The notes beneath the pieces were generated by a model. The model searched no databases. It saw only the letters and a list, made by a program, of their open reading frames with translations, and had not been told where the DNA came from. From contig NZ_CP107853.1 of assembly GCF_036013525.1 (NCBI RefSeq), positions 3,410,001-3,474,000 on the forward strand: a stretch of DNA of 64,000 nucleotides. The letters run 5' to 3'. Within the stretch, counting starts at the first letter, position 1. Each line of letters starts with the position of its first letter. Shown here in pieces: positions 53,211 through 62,707 of the stretch. Source of the DNA: Nonomuraea sp. NBC_00507. Its GTDB lineage: Bacteria > Actinomycetota > Actinomycetes > Streptosporangiales > Streptosporangiaceae. The position numbers and the translations under genes were made by a program.

Positions 53211-54105
53211 CCGCGCTGGAACGGCGCTACCGCCGGTTGCTGACCTGGTACCCGAAGGACCACCGGGCGCGGCACGAGGAGGAGATGCTCGCCGTGCTGC
53301 TGGCGGCCTCGGCTCCAGGCCAAAGTCGCCCGTCCGGGCGGGACGCGTTCGATCTGGTGCGCGGCGGCCTGGCGATCCGGCTGCGCCGGGTCGCGCCGCC
53401 CGGGTCGCGCCGGCATTGGCGGGCGCCGTCGACCTGGCCGCCCTCCTCGCCCCTCTCGCGCTTTTCGGCGCCGGCCTGTCCCGCGCTGCCGCGCTCGCTG
53501 GCCGGTTAGCCTTCGACCAGGCCCTCCCGGTGCTCGTCTATGCGCTGCCGTCCGGGCTGGTCGTGCTTCTGGCGTGGCTGGGGCGGCGATGGGCGGCGAT
53601 CGCCTGCGCGTGGGCCATAGCGGCGTTGCACGCGGGCGCGATGATGGCCCGGCTGCTGTCCCTGCCCGAAGGGACCATAGTGATGGGCGACGTGCTTCTC
53701 GTCTCGGGGCGGCCGTTGATCGCTGCCAATATGCTGCTGGCGGCCCTCCCGGCGTGCGTCTGCGCGGCGATGCTGACCCTCGCGCCGTCGCCTGGTCCCG
53801 GCCCTGTGGGGTCCCGGCGGCTGCTGGCCTGGGTGGGCGGGGTGCTGGCCGCGTACGTCGTGAGCCTCCTGCTGCTCGACGTCTACGAGTCCGTCCTGAT
53901 GCTGGCCGCCATCGGTACGGTGGCGGTGCTGGCGCTGCGCTCTCCTGCGGGCCGGCGGACGGCTGCCATCCTGACGCCGTTCCTCCTCGTCACTGTCATG
54001 CGGTCGTGGTTCACCGATCTGGCGAGTCTGACGGCGGTCGCCGTCGCGACGGCGGCGCTGCTGAGCCTCACCGCGTGGCTGGCCCGCACCCGGGAACCCG
54101 CCTGA
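53207..54105 (+). pseudogene. PadR-coupled multi-pass membrane protein, broken by a 14-bp tandem duplication
   Basis: The first part (GTG at 53207, inside the padR stop) reads ERRYRRLLTWYPKDHRARHE and EEMLAVLLAASAPGQ, the usual start of these PadR partners. At 53386–53412 the 13-mer CCGGGTCGCGCCG occurs twice, 14 bp apart. Removing 14 bp gives RLRRVAPALAGAVDLAALLA and joins the second frame, which codes for about seven membrane segments up to 54105. As sequenced, translation would stop early (53509). Confidence 0.8.
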
Positions 54106-54275
54106 CGCCCAACGCGCCCACGGTGCCGCCACCGCCGCAGATTCACCTGCACATCCACACCTTCCAGGCGACGAACGATCAATTGTTGGCTGCGCGCAGC
54201 ATGGTGAGTGTCTTTCTCGGTCCACGGGCTCGCCGGGACGCCGTAGTAGACGGGCATGTCGGCGGCGATGGGCGC

Positions 54276-54620
54276 AGCCGGTGCGCAGCGCCCCGGGTCA
54301 GCTCGCGGCGCGCCGCGGCCTCGGACGTAGAGGGTCTCGTGGCCCACATGCATCTCCACCCGCTCGGAGAAGCTCTTGCGCTGGCTCAGACAGATCTGCT
54401 CCGGACTCCAGTGCTGGTGCAGATGATCTTGAATGCATGCCCGTAACTCGGGGTTCTGCCCGATCTTGCTGGGCTTGGGGCGAGGCGGGCGCACGTCGGC
54501 GCGGGCCTGGGCCGCGTGCGGCCGGTACTGGCCGTTGCCAGGGCGCCGGTTGCGGCGAATCTCCCGGCTAATGGTGAAGGGCGCGCGGCCAAGCTCTCGC
54601 GCGATCTCCGGGATCGGCGG
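54276..54620 (-). pseudogene. IS30-family transposase relic
   Basis: The frame reads IPEIARELGRAPFTISREIR, RNRRPGNGQYRPHAAQARAD and KIGQNPELRACIQDHLHQHW / SPEQICLSQRKSFSERVEMH / VGHETLYV, the N-terminal DNA-binding half of IS30 transposases. The DDE domain is absent. No intact inverted repeats were seen. Confidence 0.75.
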
Positions 54621-54687
54621 GTTAGGGCAACACACCATAGATTCGCGGGCCCGCCTCCATCTATAAGGGTGAGACCGAGGAGAGCCC

Positions 54688-55188
54688 TTGAACCCCGACC
54701 AGCAGCGAGATTTCACCGAGTTCGTCGTCGGCCGCTCCGACAGCCTGATCAGGCTCGCCTACGTGCTGACCAACGACCAGCACGCCGCCGAGGACCTGCT
54801 GCAGACGGCGCTGGCCAAGACGGCCAGACACTGGCGGCGGATCCGTGACAATCCGGAGGCGTACGTGCGCCGGATCATGTACCACGAACAGGTCGGCCGC
54901 TGGCGAAGCCGGCGCTGGGATCGCGAGAGCGTGGTCCCAGCACCCCCTGACCGGGCCGCGGATGACCGGACCCGCGAGGTCGAGACCCGCATCACCCTGG
55001 CCCAGGCGCTGCGGATCCTGCCGGCCCGGAAAAGAGCGGTCTTGGTGCTGCGTTACTACGAGGACCTCTCGGAGTCCGAAGTCGCCAAGATCATGGGCTG
55101 CTCGGTAGGGACCGTGCGCAGCCAGACCCACCAAGCCGTCACCCGGCTACGCGAGCTCATTGGCGAGACCGTCACCCTGGAGGCATGA
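54688..55188 (+). CDS. ECF sigma factor, SigE family
   Basis: The 166-residue protein has region 2 (DFTEFVVGRSDSLIRLAYVL, HAAEDLLQTALAKTARHWRR) and region 4 (LRILPARKRAVLVLRYYEDL, SESEVAKIMGCSVGTVRSQT, HQAVTRLRELI), the layout of the SigE-type ECF factors of Actinobacteria. The TTG at 54688 has GGAGAG before it. It is followed after one base by a membrane protein that is its likely partner. Confidence 0.88.
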   Translation: MNPDQQRDFTEFVVGRSDSLIRLAYVLTNDQHAAEDLLQTALAKTARHWRRIRDNPEAYVRRIMYHEQVGRWRSRRWDRESVVPAPPDRAADDRTREVETRITLAQALRILPARKRAVLVLRYYEDLSESEVAKIMGCSVGTVRSQTHQAVTRLRELIGETVTLEA

Positions 55189-55189
55189 G

Positions 55190-56056
55190 ATGACGATCGA
55201 CGAACAGCAGATCGCCGAGGAACTGCGGCTGATGGCGGACGAGGCCAGGCCCGTTGACGTGCTCGGCTACGTCAGCCGGGCGCGGACCGTCTCGCTGCGA
55301 CGCCGGCGTCTGTCCTGGTCGCTGGCCGGGCTCGCGGCGGCCGCTTCGGTCATCGCGACGGTGATCGTGGTTCCCCCCGGCGGCTCCGGCCCGGACACGG
55401 CGGCGAAGGTGATGAGACTGCCGGACAACACCCCTGAGCAGTTGCGACTCGTACGCGAATGCATGCCTCAAGGAGGTCCCGTCCACAACATGGACGGCAA
55501 TCGGCGCATCCCGGAGCACGGGACGGTCAAGGACTTCCGGCTGCTGGTGGAGTACCAGGACAAGGGCGGGACGACCGCCCTGGTCGGGAGCCAGTCCGGC
55601 TTCGTGCTGTGCACGCCGACCGAGCAGACGGATTTCGCGGAGCGAGCGGTCTTCACTTACTGGGGGTTCAAGTCTCCGGGAAGTCTCACGGGCTTCTCAG
55701 GTGATGTCCAGGTGGACGCCTACACCTCGCACGCGCATTCGTACGCGGTGGGGCCGGAGCGAATTCAGAAAGACGACGTCTACCGGGTCGTCGTCGGCCG
55801 GGTCGGTGCCAGTGTGCGGCGGGTCGAAATCGACTGGGCGGACGGGCGGCGTACCGATGCGCGTGTGGCCGATGGGTTCTTCATCGCCCGGGTGCTGGGG
55901 AAGTTGGTCAGGGATCGCCAGGATGGCGACGACGAGCCGCCTACGATCTTGGATTCCCCGCCGGTCACGGTGACCGCGTACGGACCACAGGGTCAGGTTC
56001 TGGAGCAGGAAAAGAGCGTGGCTTTCGGCCCGTTGGGCCGGGGAAGCGGCTACTGA
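55190..56056 (+). CDS. Single-pass membrane protein, probable anti-sigma partner
   Basis: The 288-residue protein begins at the ATG at 55190, directly after the sigma gene. A cytosolic part (1–43, EELRLMADEARPVDVLGYVS) is followed by one membrane segment (about 45–64) and an outer domain of about 220 residues with two cysteines (RECMPQGG and VLCTPT). No zinc anti-sigma motif is visible, but position and topology fit a membrane partner that holds or senses for the sigma factor. Confidence 0.75.
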   Translation: MTIDEQQIAEELRLMADEARPVDVLGYVSRARTVSLRRRRLSWSLAGLAAAASVIATVIVVPPGGSGPDTAAKVMRLPDNTPEQLRLVRECMPQGGPVHNMDGNRRIPEHGTVKDFRLLVEYQDKGGTTALVGSQSGFVLCTPTEQTDFAERAVFTYWGFKSPGSLTGFSGDVQVDAYTSHAHSYAVGPERIQKDDVYRVVVGRVGASVRRVEIDWADGRRTDARVADGFFIARVLGKLVRDRQDGDDEPPTILDSPPVTVTAYGPQGQVLEQEKSVAFGPLGRGSGY

Positions 56057-56430
56057 CCTGGTGCCGAGCTCTGGGACAGCCTGGGTGGCCGTGGAGACCA
56101 ACGTGATCGGTGTCATCCGTGTCACCAACGCGATGCTGCCGTTGCTGCGCCGCTCGGCGTCGCCGCGGATCGTGAACATGTCCAGCAGCGTCGGCTCGCT
56201 CACCCTGCAGACCACTCCGGGCGCCGAGACGGGTCCGATCAGCGTCGCGTACGCGCCGTCGAAGACGTTCCATCAACGCGGCCTGCCCCGGCTTCACCGC
56301 GACCGACCTCAACGGCTTCCGCGGCGTCCGTACCCCGGAGCACGGTGCGGCGATCGCGATCCGGCTCGCGACCTTGCCCGACGACGGACCGACCGGCAAG
56401 TTCTTCGACGACGCGGGGGTGGTGCCTTGA
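56056..56430 (+). pseudogene. Short-chain dehydrogenase relic
   Basis: Pieces in three frames: AELWDSLGG, then ETNVIGVIRVTNAMLPLLRR, IVNMSSSVGSLTLQTTPGAE and VAYAPSKTF (the YxxxK motif), then INAACPGFTATDLNGFRGVR and KFFDDAGVVP. The start is missing, a piece after YAPSKTF is deleted, and two frame changes are needed. It is a dead gene. Confidence 0.75.
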
Positions 56431-56439
56431 TGACATGTT

Positions 56440-56784
56440 CAGGCGCGTAGCAGGAGGCGACCTGGGCAGGGTCTGCGACGGCCGGCTAATCGACGGCCGC
56501 TATCGCGTCCACCTCGATCAGGCAGCCCGGCGCGGCCAGCCCTCGATCTCGAGGACCAAGCAGCCTGAACATGATCCTGCCTGCGCGCCACCTTGTAGGC
56601 CCCCACGCCAGCGCCCGTCGAGGACTTCCCCGAGGTCACCGATCACTCGCGGGAGGCGTAGGCGTTCTCCGAGGCCCAATGAGGTCGGGTCGCCCGGGGG
56701 AAGTCGCCCCCCTGGCGACCCGGCCCGTGGTCCAGCGCCGCTTGCCAGGCCGCCCCTGGGGTCGGGACGGCCTGGCCAGCGTGC
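56440..56784. other. Decayed DNA, about 340 bases
   Basis: There is no intact gene. On the minus strand near 56480–56560, scattered words such as CLIEVDAIAAVD resemble the end of a RidA-type protein with stops and frame changes; this is too weak for a firm call. Confidence 0.35.
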
Positions 56785-57432
56785 TCACCACCGTTCCCAG
56801 TGCAGGACCTCCTTGCGCGGGATGCGGGGAGCGGGCTTGAAGTCGGTGCCGAGGGTGAAGGCCAGCGGGATGAACGCGGCCAGCATGACCTCCTCGTACG
56901 GCACGCCGAGCACCTTGGCCAGTTCCCGTTCGAGCGGTCCCTGCGCGGTGGTCCACACGGTGCCCAGGCCTCGCGCCCGGGCGGCCAGCATGAAACTCCA
57001 CACCGCCGGCAGGATCGATCCCCACGCCCCCGCCTGCACGGCCGCCGGGGCGCGGTCGGTGCGGCCCTCCACGCCCGGGATGACGAACGCGGGCACCTGA
57101 TGGATGTTGTCGGCCAGGTGGCGCAGGCCGTCGAAGACCCGCTCGGTGGAGCCGGGGTGGTAGTTCATCCGCCGCACGTCGCGTTCGGTCAGCGGTTGCC
57201 CGGTGGCCAGCGGCAGAGCGCGCAGGAAGATGTCGGCCACGGCCTGCCGCTGCTCGGGCTCGGTCACGACCATGAAGTGCCAGCGCTGCCGGTTGCGTCC
57301 GGTCGGGGCTTGTACGGCCAGGTCCACGCACTGCTCGATCAGCTCGCGCGGCACCGGGCGGGTGAGGTCCAGGCGCTTGCGCACGGCGCGGGTCGTGCTC
57401 AGCAGCTCGTCGGGGGTGAGATCCAGCGTCAC
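56785..57432 (-). CDS. Nitroreductase-family flavoprotein
   Basis: The 215-residue protein has the FMN-binding pattern STTRAVRKRLDLTRPVPREL, VQAPTGRNRQRWHFMVVTEP, SILPAVWSFMLAARARGLGT and VWTTAQGPLERELAKVLGVP. It would reduce nitro or quinone compounds with NAD(P)H. It starts at a GTG 12 bases after the MFS stop, so they form an operon with the divergent MarR regulator as probable controller. Confidence 0.88.
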   Translation of the reverse strand: MTLDLTPDELLSTTRAVRKRLDLTRPVPRELIEQCVDLAVQAPTGRNRQRWHFMVVTEPEQRQAVADIFLRALPLATGQPLTERDVRRMNYHPGSTERVFDGLRHLADNIHQVPAFVIPGVEGRTDRAPAAVQAGAWGSILPAVWSFMLAARARGLGTVWTTAQGPLERELAKVLGVPYEEVMLAAFIPLAFTLGTDFKPAPRIPRKEVLHWERW

Positions 57433-57444
57433 GATGTGTCTCCT

Positions 57445-58806
57445 TCAGGCGGTGGGGGCGGGAACAGGTGCGGAGCGGCGTGGGCGCAGGCCGAAGGCGG
57501 CGACGAGAGCGCCGATCAGGGAGAAACCGCCCGCGATCAGGAAGGCGATCCGGTATCCGGCCAGCGTGGAGCCGCCCAGCGTCATCATCGACGCCAGCAC
57601 CGCCACGCCGATTCCGGCGCCGATCTGCACGGCGGAGGTGACCAGTCCCGAGGCTAGCCCCTGCCGCTCGTCCGGCAGGCCGGAGACGGCGGCGATGTTG
57701 AGACTCGGAAAGGACAGCCCGTTGCCGATGCCGTGCACGACCAGCGCGGGCACCAGCACGGTGACGTAGTCGCCGGTCGGCCCGGCCCGCAGGAACAACA
57801 GGATGCCCGCGCCCTGGACCAGCATCCCGGCGGCGGCCACCCGCCCCAGGCCCCACCGGCTGATCAGCCGGCCGGCCAGGTTGGCGGCGATGACGATGGC
57901 CAGGCCCATCGGGACGATCCCGAGCCCGGTGGCCAGCGCACTGTAGCCAAGTACGTGCTGCAGATACAGGACGGCGACGAACTGCCAGCCGATGGTCGCG
58001 CACGCCCAGGTAAGCGCCGCGAGATTGGCGGCGCCCACGGTGCCGGATCTGAACACCTCCAGCGGGACGAGCGGCGCGGACCGCCGGCGCTCGATGAGGA
58101 CGAAGGCGCCCAGGAGCAGCACGGCCACGACACCGGCCGGCCAGTTCCGCTCCGTCAGCGCGAACACCCCCATCAGCACGCCGCCGGTGACCGCGATCGC
58201 GCCGGCGGCGTCGAACCCCTCGCGCGCCCCGGGCGGCCGAACGCCGCGTGGCAGCACCAGCGGCGCTGCGGCCAGCACGAGCAAGGCGATCGGGACCGGC
58301 AGGAAGAACACCAGCCGCCAGCTGATCTCGGTCAGCAGGCCGGAGGCGATCAGTCCGGCGGTGTAGCCAGTCGCCCCGGCGAGCGAGTACACGCCCAGCG
58401 CCCGGTTACGCTGCGGCCCCTCGGCGAAGGTCGTGGTGATGAGCGACAGCGCCGCCGGAGCGGTGAGCGCGGCCGCCACCCCCTTGATCACCCGGGTGGC
58501 CACCAGCGGCCATCCGGCCGACAGGAGCCCGCCGACCAGGCTCGCCGCCGCGAACACCGCCAGCGATAGCAGGAACACCCGGCGGCGGCCGAACAGGTCG
58601 GCGATGCGGCCGCCGAGCAGCAGGAAGCCGCCGTAGGCGACCGCATAGCCGGACATCAGCCACTGCAGGCTGCTCTCCGTCAGCGACAGATCACGCCCGA
58701 TGGCGGGCAGGGCCACGCCCATCAACGACAGGTCCATCGAATCCAGGAACACCGCGGCGCACAGCAACGCCAGGGCCACCTGTTGGCGGCCGTCGGTTCG
58801 GGGCAC
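57445..58806 (-). CDS. MFS exporter, DHA2 (14-segment) type
   Basis: The 453-residue protein has the exporter motifs VFLDSMDLSLMGVALPAIGR (D1), GGRIADLFGRRRVFLLSLAV (A), RVIKGVAAALTAPAALSLIT (B) and YSLAGATGYTAGLIASGLLT (C). The GTG at 58806 follows GGAGA; an earlier start at 58833 is possible. It probably exports a toxic compound that the next gene (nitroreductase) may modify. It is divergent from marR. Confidence 0.88.
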   Translation of the reverse strand: MPRTDGRQQVALALLCAAVFLDSMDLSLMGVALPAIGRDLSLTESSLQWLMSGYAVAYGGFLLLGGRIADLFGRRRVFLLSLAVFAAASLVGGLLSAGWPLVATRVIKGVAAALTAPAALSLITTTFAEGPQRNRALGVYSLAGATGYTAGLIASGLLTEISWRLVFFLPVPIALLVLAAAPLVLPRGVRPPGAREGFDAAGAIAVTGGVLMGVFALTERNWPAGVVAVLLLGAFVLIERRRSAPLVPLEVFRSGTVGAANLAALTWACATIGWQFVAVLYLQHVLGYSALATGLGIVPMGLAIVIAANLAGRLISRWGLGRVAAAGMLVQGAGILLFLRAGPTGDYVTVLVPALVVHGIGNGLSFPSLNIAAVSGLPDERQGLASGLVTSAVQIGAGIGVAVLASMMTLGGSTLAGYRIAFLIAGGFSLIGALVAAFGLRPRRSAPVPAPTA

Positions 58807-58941
58807 GATCACTCTCCATCTGCATTGAAACAATTGGCGGACAGACGGTTCGGACCGTATGCCTGCAAATCATCTGCTGTCAAACAGTCTGTATGGAGAT
58901 GGACTTGCGATAGACTGATGGCTGAACGCAAGAGGAGAGCG

Positions 58942-59421
58942 ATGGCGATAACGACCAGAACGACAGACCGTGGGACGGCTTACTTTCCGCAACTCGCCGC
59001 CGAGCGGCTGGACATCGCCCTGTGCCGGGCCTCGGCCGCCGTGGCCCGGGCCGCCGACGCTCATGCCGCCGGGGAAGGGCTCGGAGTCGGGCAGCACCTC
59101 GTGCTCCAGATGCTCGACGCCGTCGGCCCCTGCTCTCAGCAGACGCTCAGCGAGGAACTCCGGATCGACCGCAGCATGATGGTCGGCATCTGTGACGATC
59201 TGGAGCAGGCGGGTCACGTACGCAGGGAACGCAACCCCCGCGACCGGCGCTCCTACGCCGTCACCATTACCGACTCAGGCCGCCGGCGGTTCGCCGAGGC
59301 TCAAGCCTTGATCCCGGCCTTCCTCGAGGACACCTTCCAAGTCCTCACCCCCGACGAGCGCGGCCAGTTGAGCGCGATCCTCGCCAAACTCCTGCAGGCC
59401 GGTGCCAGCAGCCCCCGCTGA
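58942..59421 (+). CDS. MarR-family regulator
   Basis: The 159-residue protein has the MarR fold: GVGQHLVLQMLDAVGPCSQQ, TLSEELRIDRSMMVGICDDL, EQAGHVRRERNPRDRRSYAV and TITDSGRRRFAEAQALIPAF. The ATG at 58942 has GAGGAGAG before it. The 135-bp gap to the divergent MFS gene contains CAGTCTGTA / ACAGACGG-type words that may be the operator. The conserved cysteine (PCSQQ) might sense oxidants. Confidence 0.87.
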   Translation: MAITTRTTDRGTAYFPQLAAERLDIALCRASAAVARAADAHAAGEGLGVGQHLVLQMLDAVGPCSQQTLSEELRIDRSMMVGICDDLEQAGHVRRERNPRDRRSYAVTITDSGRRRFAEAQALIPAFLEDTFQVLTPDERGQLSAILAKLLQAGASSPR

Positions 59422-59480
59422 CCCCCCATGTCAGTGGCCCATGCGCATGATGTGGCGCCCCTCCTCCGCCCACCACCTAG

Positions 59481-59720
59481 GCCCAGCGCGGTGCGATCTT
59501 CAAGCAGGCCGCCCACAAGGCCACCGCAAAGCTCTTCCTGAGCTGGATCACCTCCCAGGCCGCCCAGAAGTCCGCCGTCGCCACCTCGTCCTGGTCGGTG
59601 CGCGAGGACGTCGGACCCCCGACCGGACTCAAGCCCCTGGCCGACTACACCGACCCCGACGCCTTCTCCCGCTTCATGTCCGATCGCGCCGCCGTGGAAG
59701 GCTTCCGCAGCCAGGTAATC
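59481..59720 (+). pseudogene. Extracellular solute-binding protein C-terminal fragment
   Basis: The frame reads AIFKQAAHKATAKLFLSWIT, SWSVREDVGPPTGLKPLADY and AFSRFMSDRAAVEGFRSQV, the last 80 residues of an ABC-type (iron/thiamine-like) binding protein. A TAG precedes it and there is no start. The frame stays open into the LRR gene behind it. Confidence 0.65.
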
Positions 59721-59933
59721 GAGCCCACCTCCCGACACCTCGCCGCCGCACGTAAGGGGGACCGGGAGGCCGAGTTCGTCGCCGCCATCGGCGAGGAGAC
59801 CCACCTGGCGAGCCAGGACCGTGCCCGAGACAGTGTGGCGCGACTCACGAGCATTTTTCTGTTATCCGCGCCCACCTGTTTCGTCACCTCCCACGAGAGC
59901 CTCCACACGGGAGGCGGCGACAGTAAGGCAGCA

Positions 59934-61874
59934 ATGAGCGACAAGGGTTTCGGAAAACCCCCAGTCCGCCACCTGGCCCTCGCCGCGTTCGTGACGGCGG
60001 CCGCCGTCTACGGCGCGCAAGGGCCGGTGGCCGGGGCCGCCGTGCGCACCGGCACCTCGGCGGCGCTGCACGGCGGCACCGGCCTGGCAGCCGATCCGGC
60101 CAAGGATCCGGGAGTCGATCCCGTCTTCTCCTCTGACGGAGAACTGAACAGGAAGGAGACCTACACCTACCGGCCCTCGGAGCCGGGCGACCACGCCTTG
60201 CCGCCGGACACGTTCACCCTGCGCTACGACGTCTCCCAAGCCGCACAGCGTCCCCTGAAGGCGCAGCTCGTCAAAGCGCGGGCGGAGCTCGCGCGCAGCA
60301 CCGGCATCGCGCTCTACCTCACCGGCGGGACCGCGCTGAACGACGCCGACCTGACGGCGGTGCAGACCGTGGGCAACGCCGAGAGCGCGGGCGGGCTCGG
60401 GCTGACCAAGCTGAACCGGCTGCACATCTACAACCTGCGATCCCTCCAGGGCGGGACCGAATGCACCCCCGACTCCGGCCTGGCCTGCGCCGGCCAGATC
60501 GCACGCGGCGGACGCTCGCCGTACCTGTGGCACAACGGCTGGTGGGGGTCGTGGGTCAGGCACCTGGTGCTGGACGATCTGCAGAACATCAAACCCGGCT
60601 CCTTCAGCAACCACAACTTCGCCTCGGTCAGCTTCAAGGCAGCCCGCACCGTCGGCGCGATGGCGTTCGGGCACGGGCCGTACGCCAAGCTCAGCGTGCT
60701 CTACCTGCCGAGCGTCACGGAGATCGGCGCGAACGCGTTCCGCCGCAACCAGTACCTGACGAAGGTCAACCTCCCGCGGGTGCGGACCATTGACGACTTC
60801 GCGTTCGACGACGCTTCCCGCCTGCGCTACTTCAACGCCCCCGAGCTGGAGTCGATCGGCAGGAACGGACTGAACGACAGCCACGTGCTGGAAGCGGTCA
60901 ACCTTCCCGAGCTCCGCTACATGGGCATCAACTGCTTCGATCTCAACGGTGACGCCGCCGCCGGGACAGGGATCAAAGTGCTGCGGCTGCCGAGCCTGCT
61001 GACGCTGGACAAGAACGCCATCGTCCGCCTCGCCTCGCTCAAGGAGCTGTACGCGCCCGCGCTGACCACCGCCTGGCATGACTCGATCTCCGACAACGCG
61101 AGCCTCACCTCGGTCTATGCGCCGAGCCTGAGCAAGCTCGGTCCGCGCGTCTTCGCGCGTGATCCCCAGCTGCGGGCGCTGTACCTCGGCCAGAAGCCAC
61201 CGGTCCAGGACAAAGCCGCCTTCACAGGAGCCGACCCCAAGCTGATCATCTACTACACCGGCGACACCTCCGCCTGGAAGAGCTTCGTGCCCGCGGGAAA
61301 TCCCGCGATCAAGCTGGTCAAGCGGATCGCGGACGCGGCGCCCTCCGCCACCCCTGTGCCATCCCCCACCGCCACGCCCGGTCAAACAACCGCGGCGTCG
61401 CCATCACCGACGTACGCGCCGTCGGAGGCCGCCAGACTGCCCACGGGCGTGAGCCGGTCCTTCCGGTCGGTCGGCACTCCTGACGCGTTCATCCTGAACC
61501 TGCGCGGCCAAGCCCGGCTTGTCACCATCCGCGACACCGACCCGGCGGCATCCCGGCAGGGCACCGGTTTGCGCATCGTGCCGGGCCTTGCCGATCCCAA
61601 GGGATACTCCTTCATCGGCCCCGACGGCCGTTACCTGCGGCACAAGCACTTCCGGCTGCGTTTCGACCGCAGTGACGGCAGTTCCCTGTTCAAGAAGGAC
61701 ACGACCTTTTACGCCCGTCCGGGCTCGATCACCGGATCGGTGACGCTGGAGTCGCTGAACTATCCGGGCCGGGTCATCCTCCACCGCGACCGTCAGCTAT
61801 GGCTCGCTGCCCGGCAAGGGACCGCCGCCTTCCGGACCGCAAGCTCCTTCCAGCCGGTCCTGCCTCTCGGATGA
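59934..61874 (+). CDS. Secreted LRR (BspA-like) protein with AbfB domain
   Basis: The 646-residue protein is given the ATG at 59934, which starts a signal-type sequence (PPVRHLALAAFVTAAAVYGA). Residues about 140–460 are BspA-type leucine-rich repeats (LSVLYLPSVTEIGANAFRRN, LTKVNLPRVRTIDDFAFDDA, VLEAVNLPELRYMGINCFDL). A Pro/Ser/Thr linker follows (about 468–500). The last 140 residues are an AbfB (arabinose-binding, beta-trefoil) domain (FRSVGTPDAFILNLRGQARL, SLFKKDTTFYARPGSI). It probably binds sugars or proteins outside the cell. The frame is open upstream through a gene relic. Confidence 0.82.
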   Translation: MSDKGFGKPPVRHLALAAFVTAAAVYGAQGPVAGAAVRTGTSAALHGGTGLAADPAKDPGVDPVFSSDGELNRKETYTYRPSEPGDHALPPDTFTLRYDVSQAAQRPLKAQLVKARAELARSTGIALYLTGGTALNDADLTAVQTVGNAESAGGLGLTKLNRLHIYNLRSLQGGTECTPDSGLACAGQIARGGRSPYLWHNGWWGSWVRHLVLDDLQNIKPGSFSNHNFASVSFKAARTVGAMAFGHGPYAKLSVLYLPSVTEIGANAFRRNQYLTKVNLPRVRTIDDFAFDDASRLRYFNAPELESIGRNGLNDSHVLEAVNLPELRYMGINCFDLNGDAAAGTGIKVLRLPSLLTLDKNAIVRLASLKELYAPALTTAWHDSISDNASLTSVYAPSLSKLGPRVFARDPQLRALYLGQKPPVQDKAAFTGADPKLIIYYTGDTSAWKSFVPAGNPAIKLVKRIADAAPSATPVPSPTATPGQTTAASPSPTYAPSEAARLPTGVSRSFRSVGTPDAFILNLRGQARLVTIRDTDPAASRQGTGLRIVPGLADPKGYSFIGPDGRYLRHKHFRLRFDRSDGSSLFKKDTTFYARPGSITGSVTLESLNYPGRVILHRDRQLWLAARQGTAAFRTASSFQPVLPLG

Positions 61875-62089
61875 CCCACGGCGTCCGGCCGTCACCCACG
61901 GCACGATCCGCAGCGCGGTCCTGGCCTTCGCCGCCGCGGCTGCCCTGACCTGGCGCCGGAGCGGTCCGGCCGCTTCGGCAACTGATCGCTGAAGATGGGC
62001 GTCGAAAATCGGGCTCGGCCCGCCGGTCACCCAAATCGGTCTCTCACTCAGTAGTACATCGTAAGGATTCCAACGGGCGGAGGTTCAGG

Positions 62090-62629
62090 ATGGCGGATGG
62101 TTTCGCCAACTACGTCGGACAGCGGCACGAGCGGTTGTGCCGCACCGCGTACCTGCTGACCCGGGACTGGGCCATGGCCGAGGATGTGGTGCAGCATTCG
62201 CTCGTCAAGGCGTGGACTGTATGGCCGAAGATCGGCGACGACCCCGACCGGTACGTGTACCGCATCATCGTCAACTGCGCGGACCCGCAGGCGTGGGTGC
62301 TGGTGCGATCGGTGCACGATCCCGGCCAGTGGACCGATTTCGGGCGGTGCGGCGAGCGGAAGGGGAACATTCTCGACAGCCAGAATGATGCGCAGTCCGT
62401 CCCGCCCGGGTGGCTGGAGCGGCCGCAGGGCGTGGAGATCTGGGTCTTCCCCGCCGACGCGTCGATCGGCTCCAGCGCCGGCTGCGCCATCGAGGACAGG
62501 AAGAAGGGTGCCTGCAACGCGCCGTTCGACCACGAGACGCTGACACTCGCGCCGGAGCTGCTGGCGAACCAGATCGGCCCCCGGGAGGGCGCCCCGTGGT
62601 GGATCGGCGTCTACGACACTCGCCAATGA
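62090..62629 (+). CDS. Chimera: SigE-type sigma region 2 fused to an unrelated C-terminus
   Basis: Residues 1–62 (GFANYVGQRHERLCRTAYLL, AMAEDVVQHSLVKAWTVWPK, DRYVYRIIVN) are region 2 of a SigE-type ECF sigma factor. From residue 63 the sequence (ADPQAWVLVRSVHDPGQWTD … WWIGVYDTRQ) has no sigma region 4 and looks like the outer part of a membrane or secreted protein, perhaps the sigma gene's own former partner. An in-frame deletion that removed the middle explains this. A GGAGG site precedes the ATG. It is probably non-functional as a sigma factor. Confidence 0.7.
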   Translation: MADGFANYVGQRHERLCRTAYLLTRDWAMAEDVVQHSLVKAWTVWPKIGDDPDRYVYRIIVNCADPQAWVLVRSVHDPGQWTDFGRCGERKGNILDSQNDAQSVPPGWLERPQGVEIWVFPADASIGSSAGCAIEDRKKGACNAPFDHETLTLAPELLANQIGPREGAPWWIGVYDTRQ

Positions 62630-62707
62630 TCGTCGCTGGCGCGGTGGGGCGTCAGTCGCCGCCATTGCGCCACGAACCCGTCACCCAACGACTCTACGAT
62701 CTTAAAC

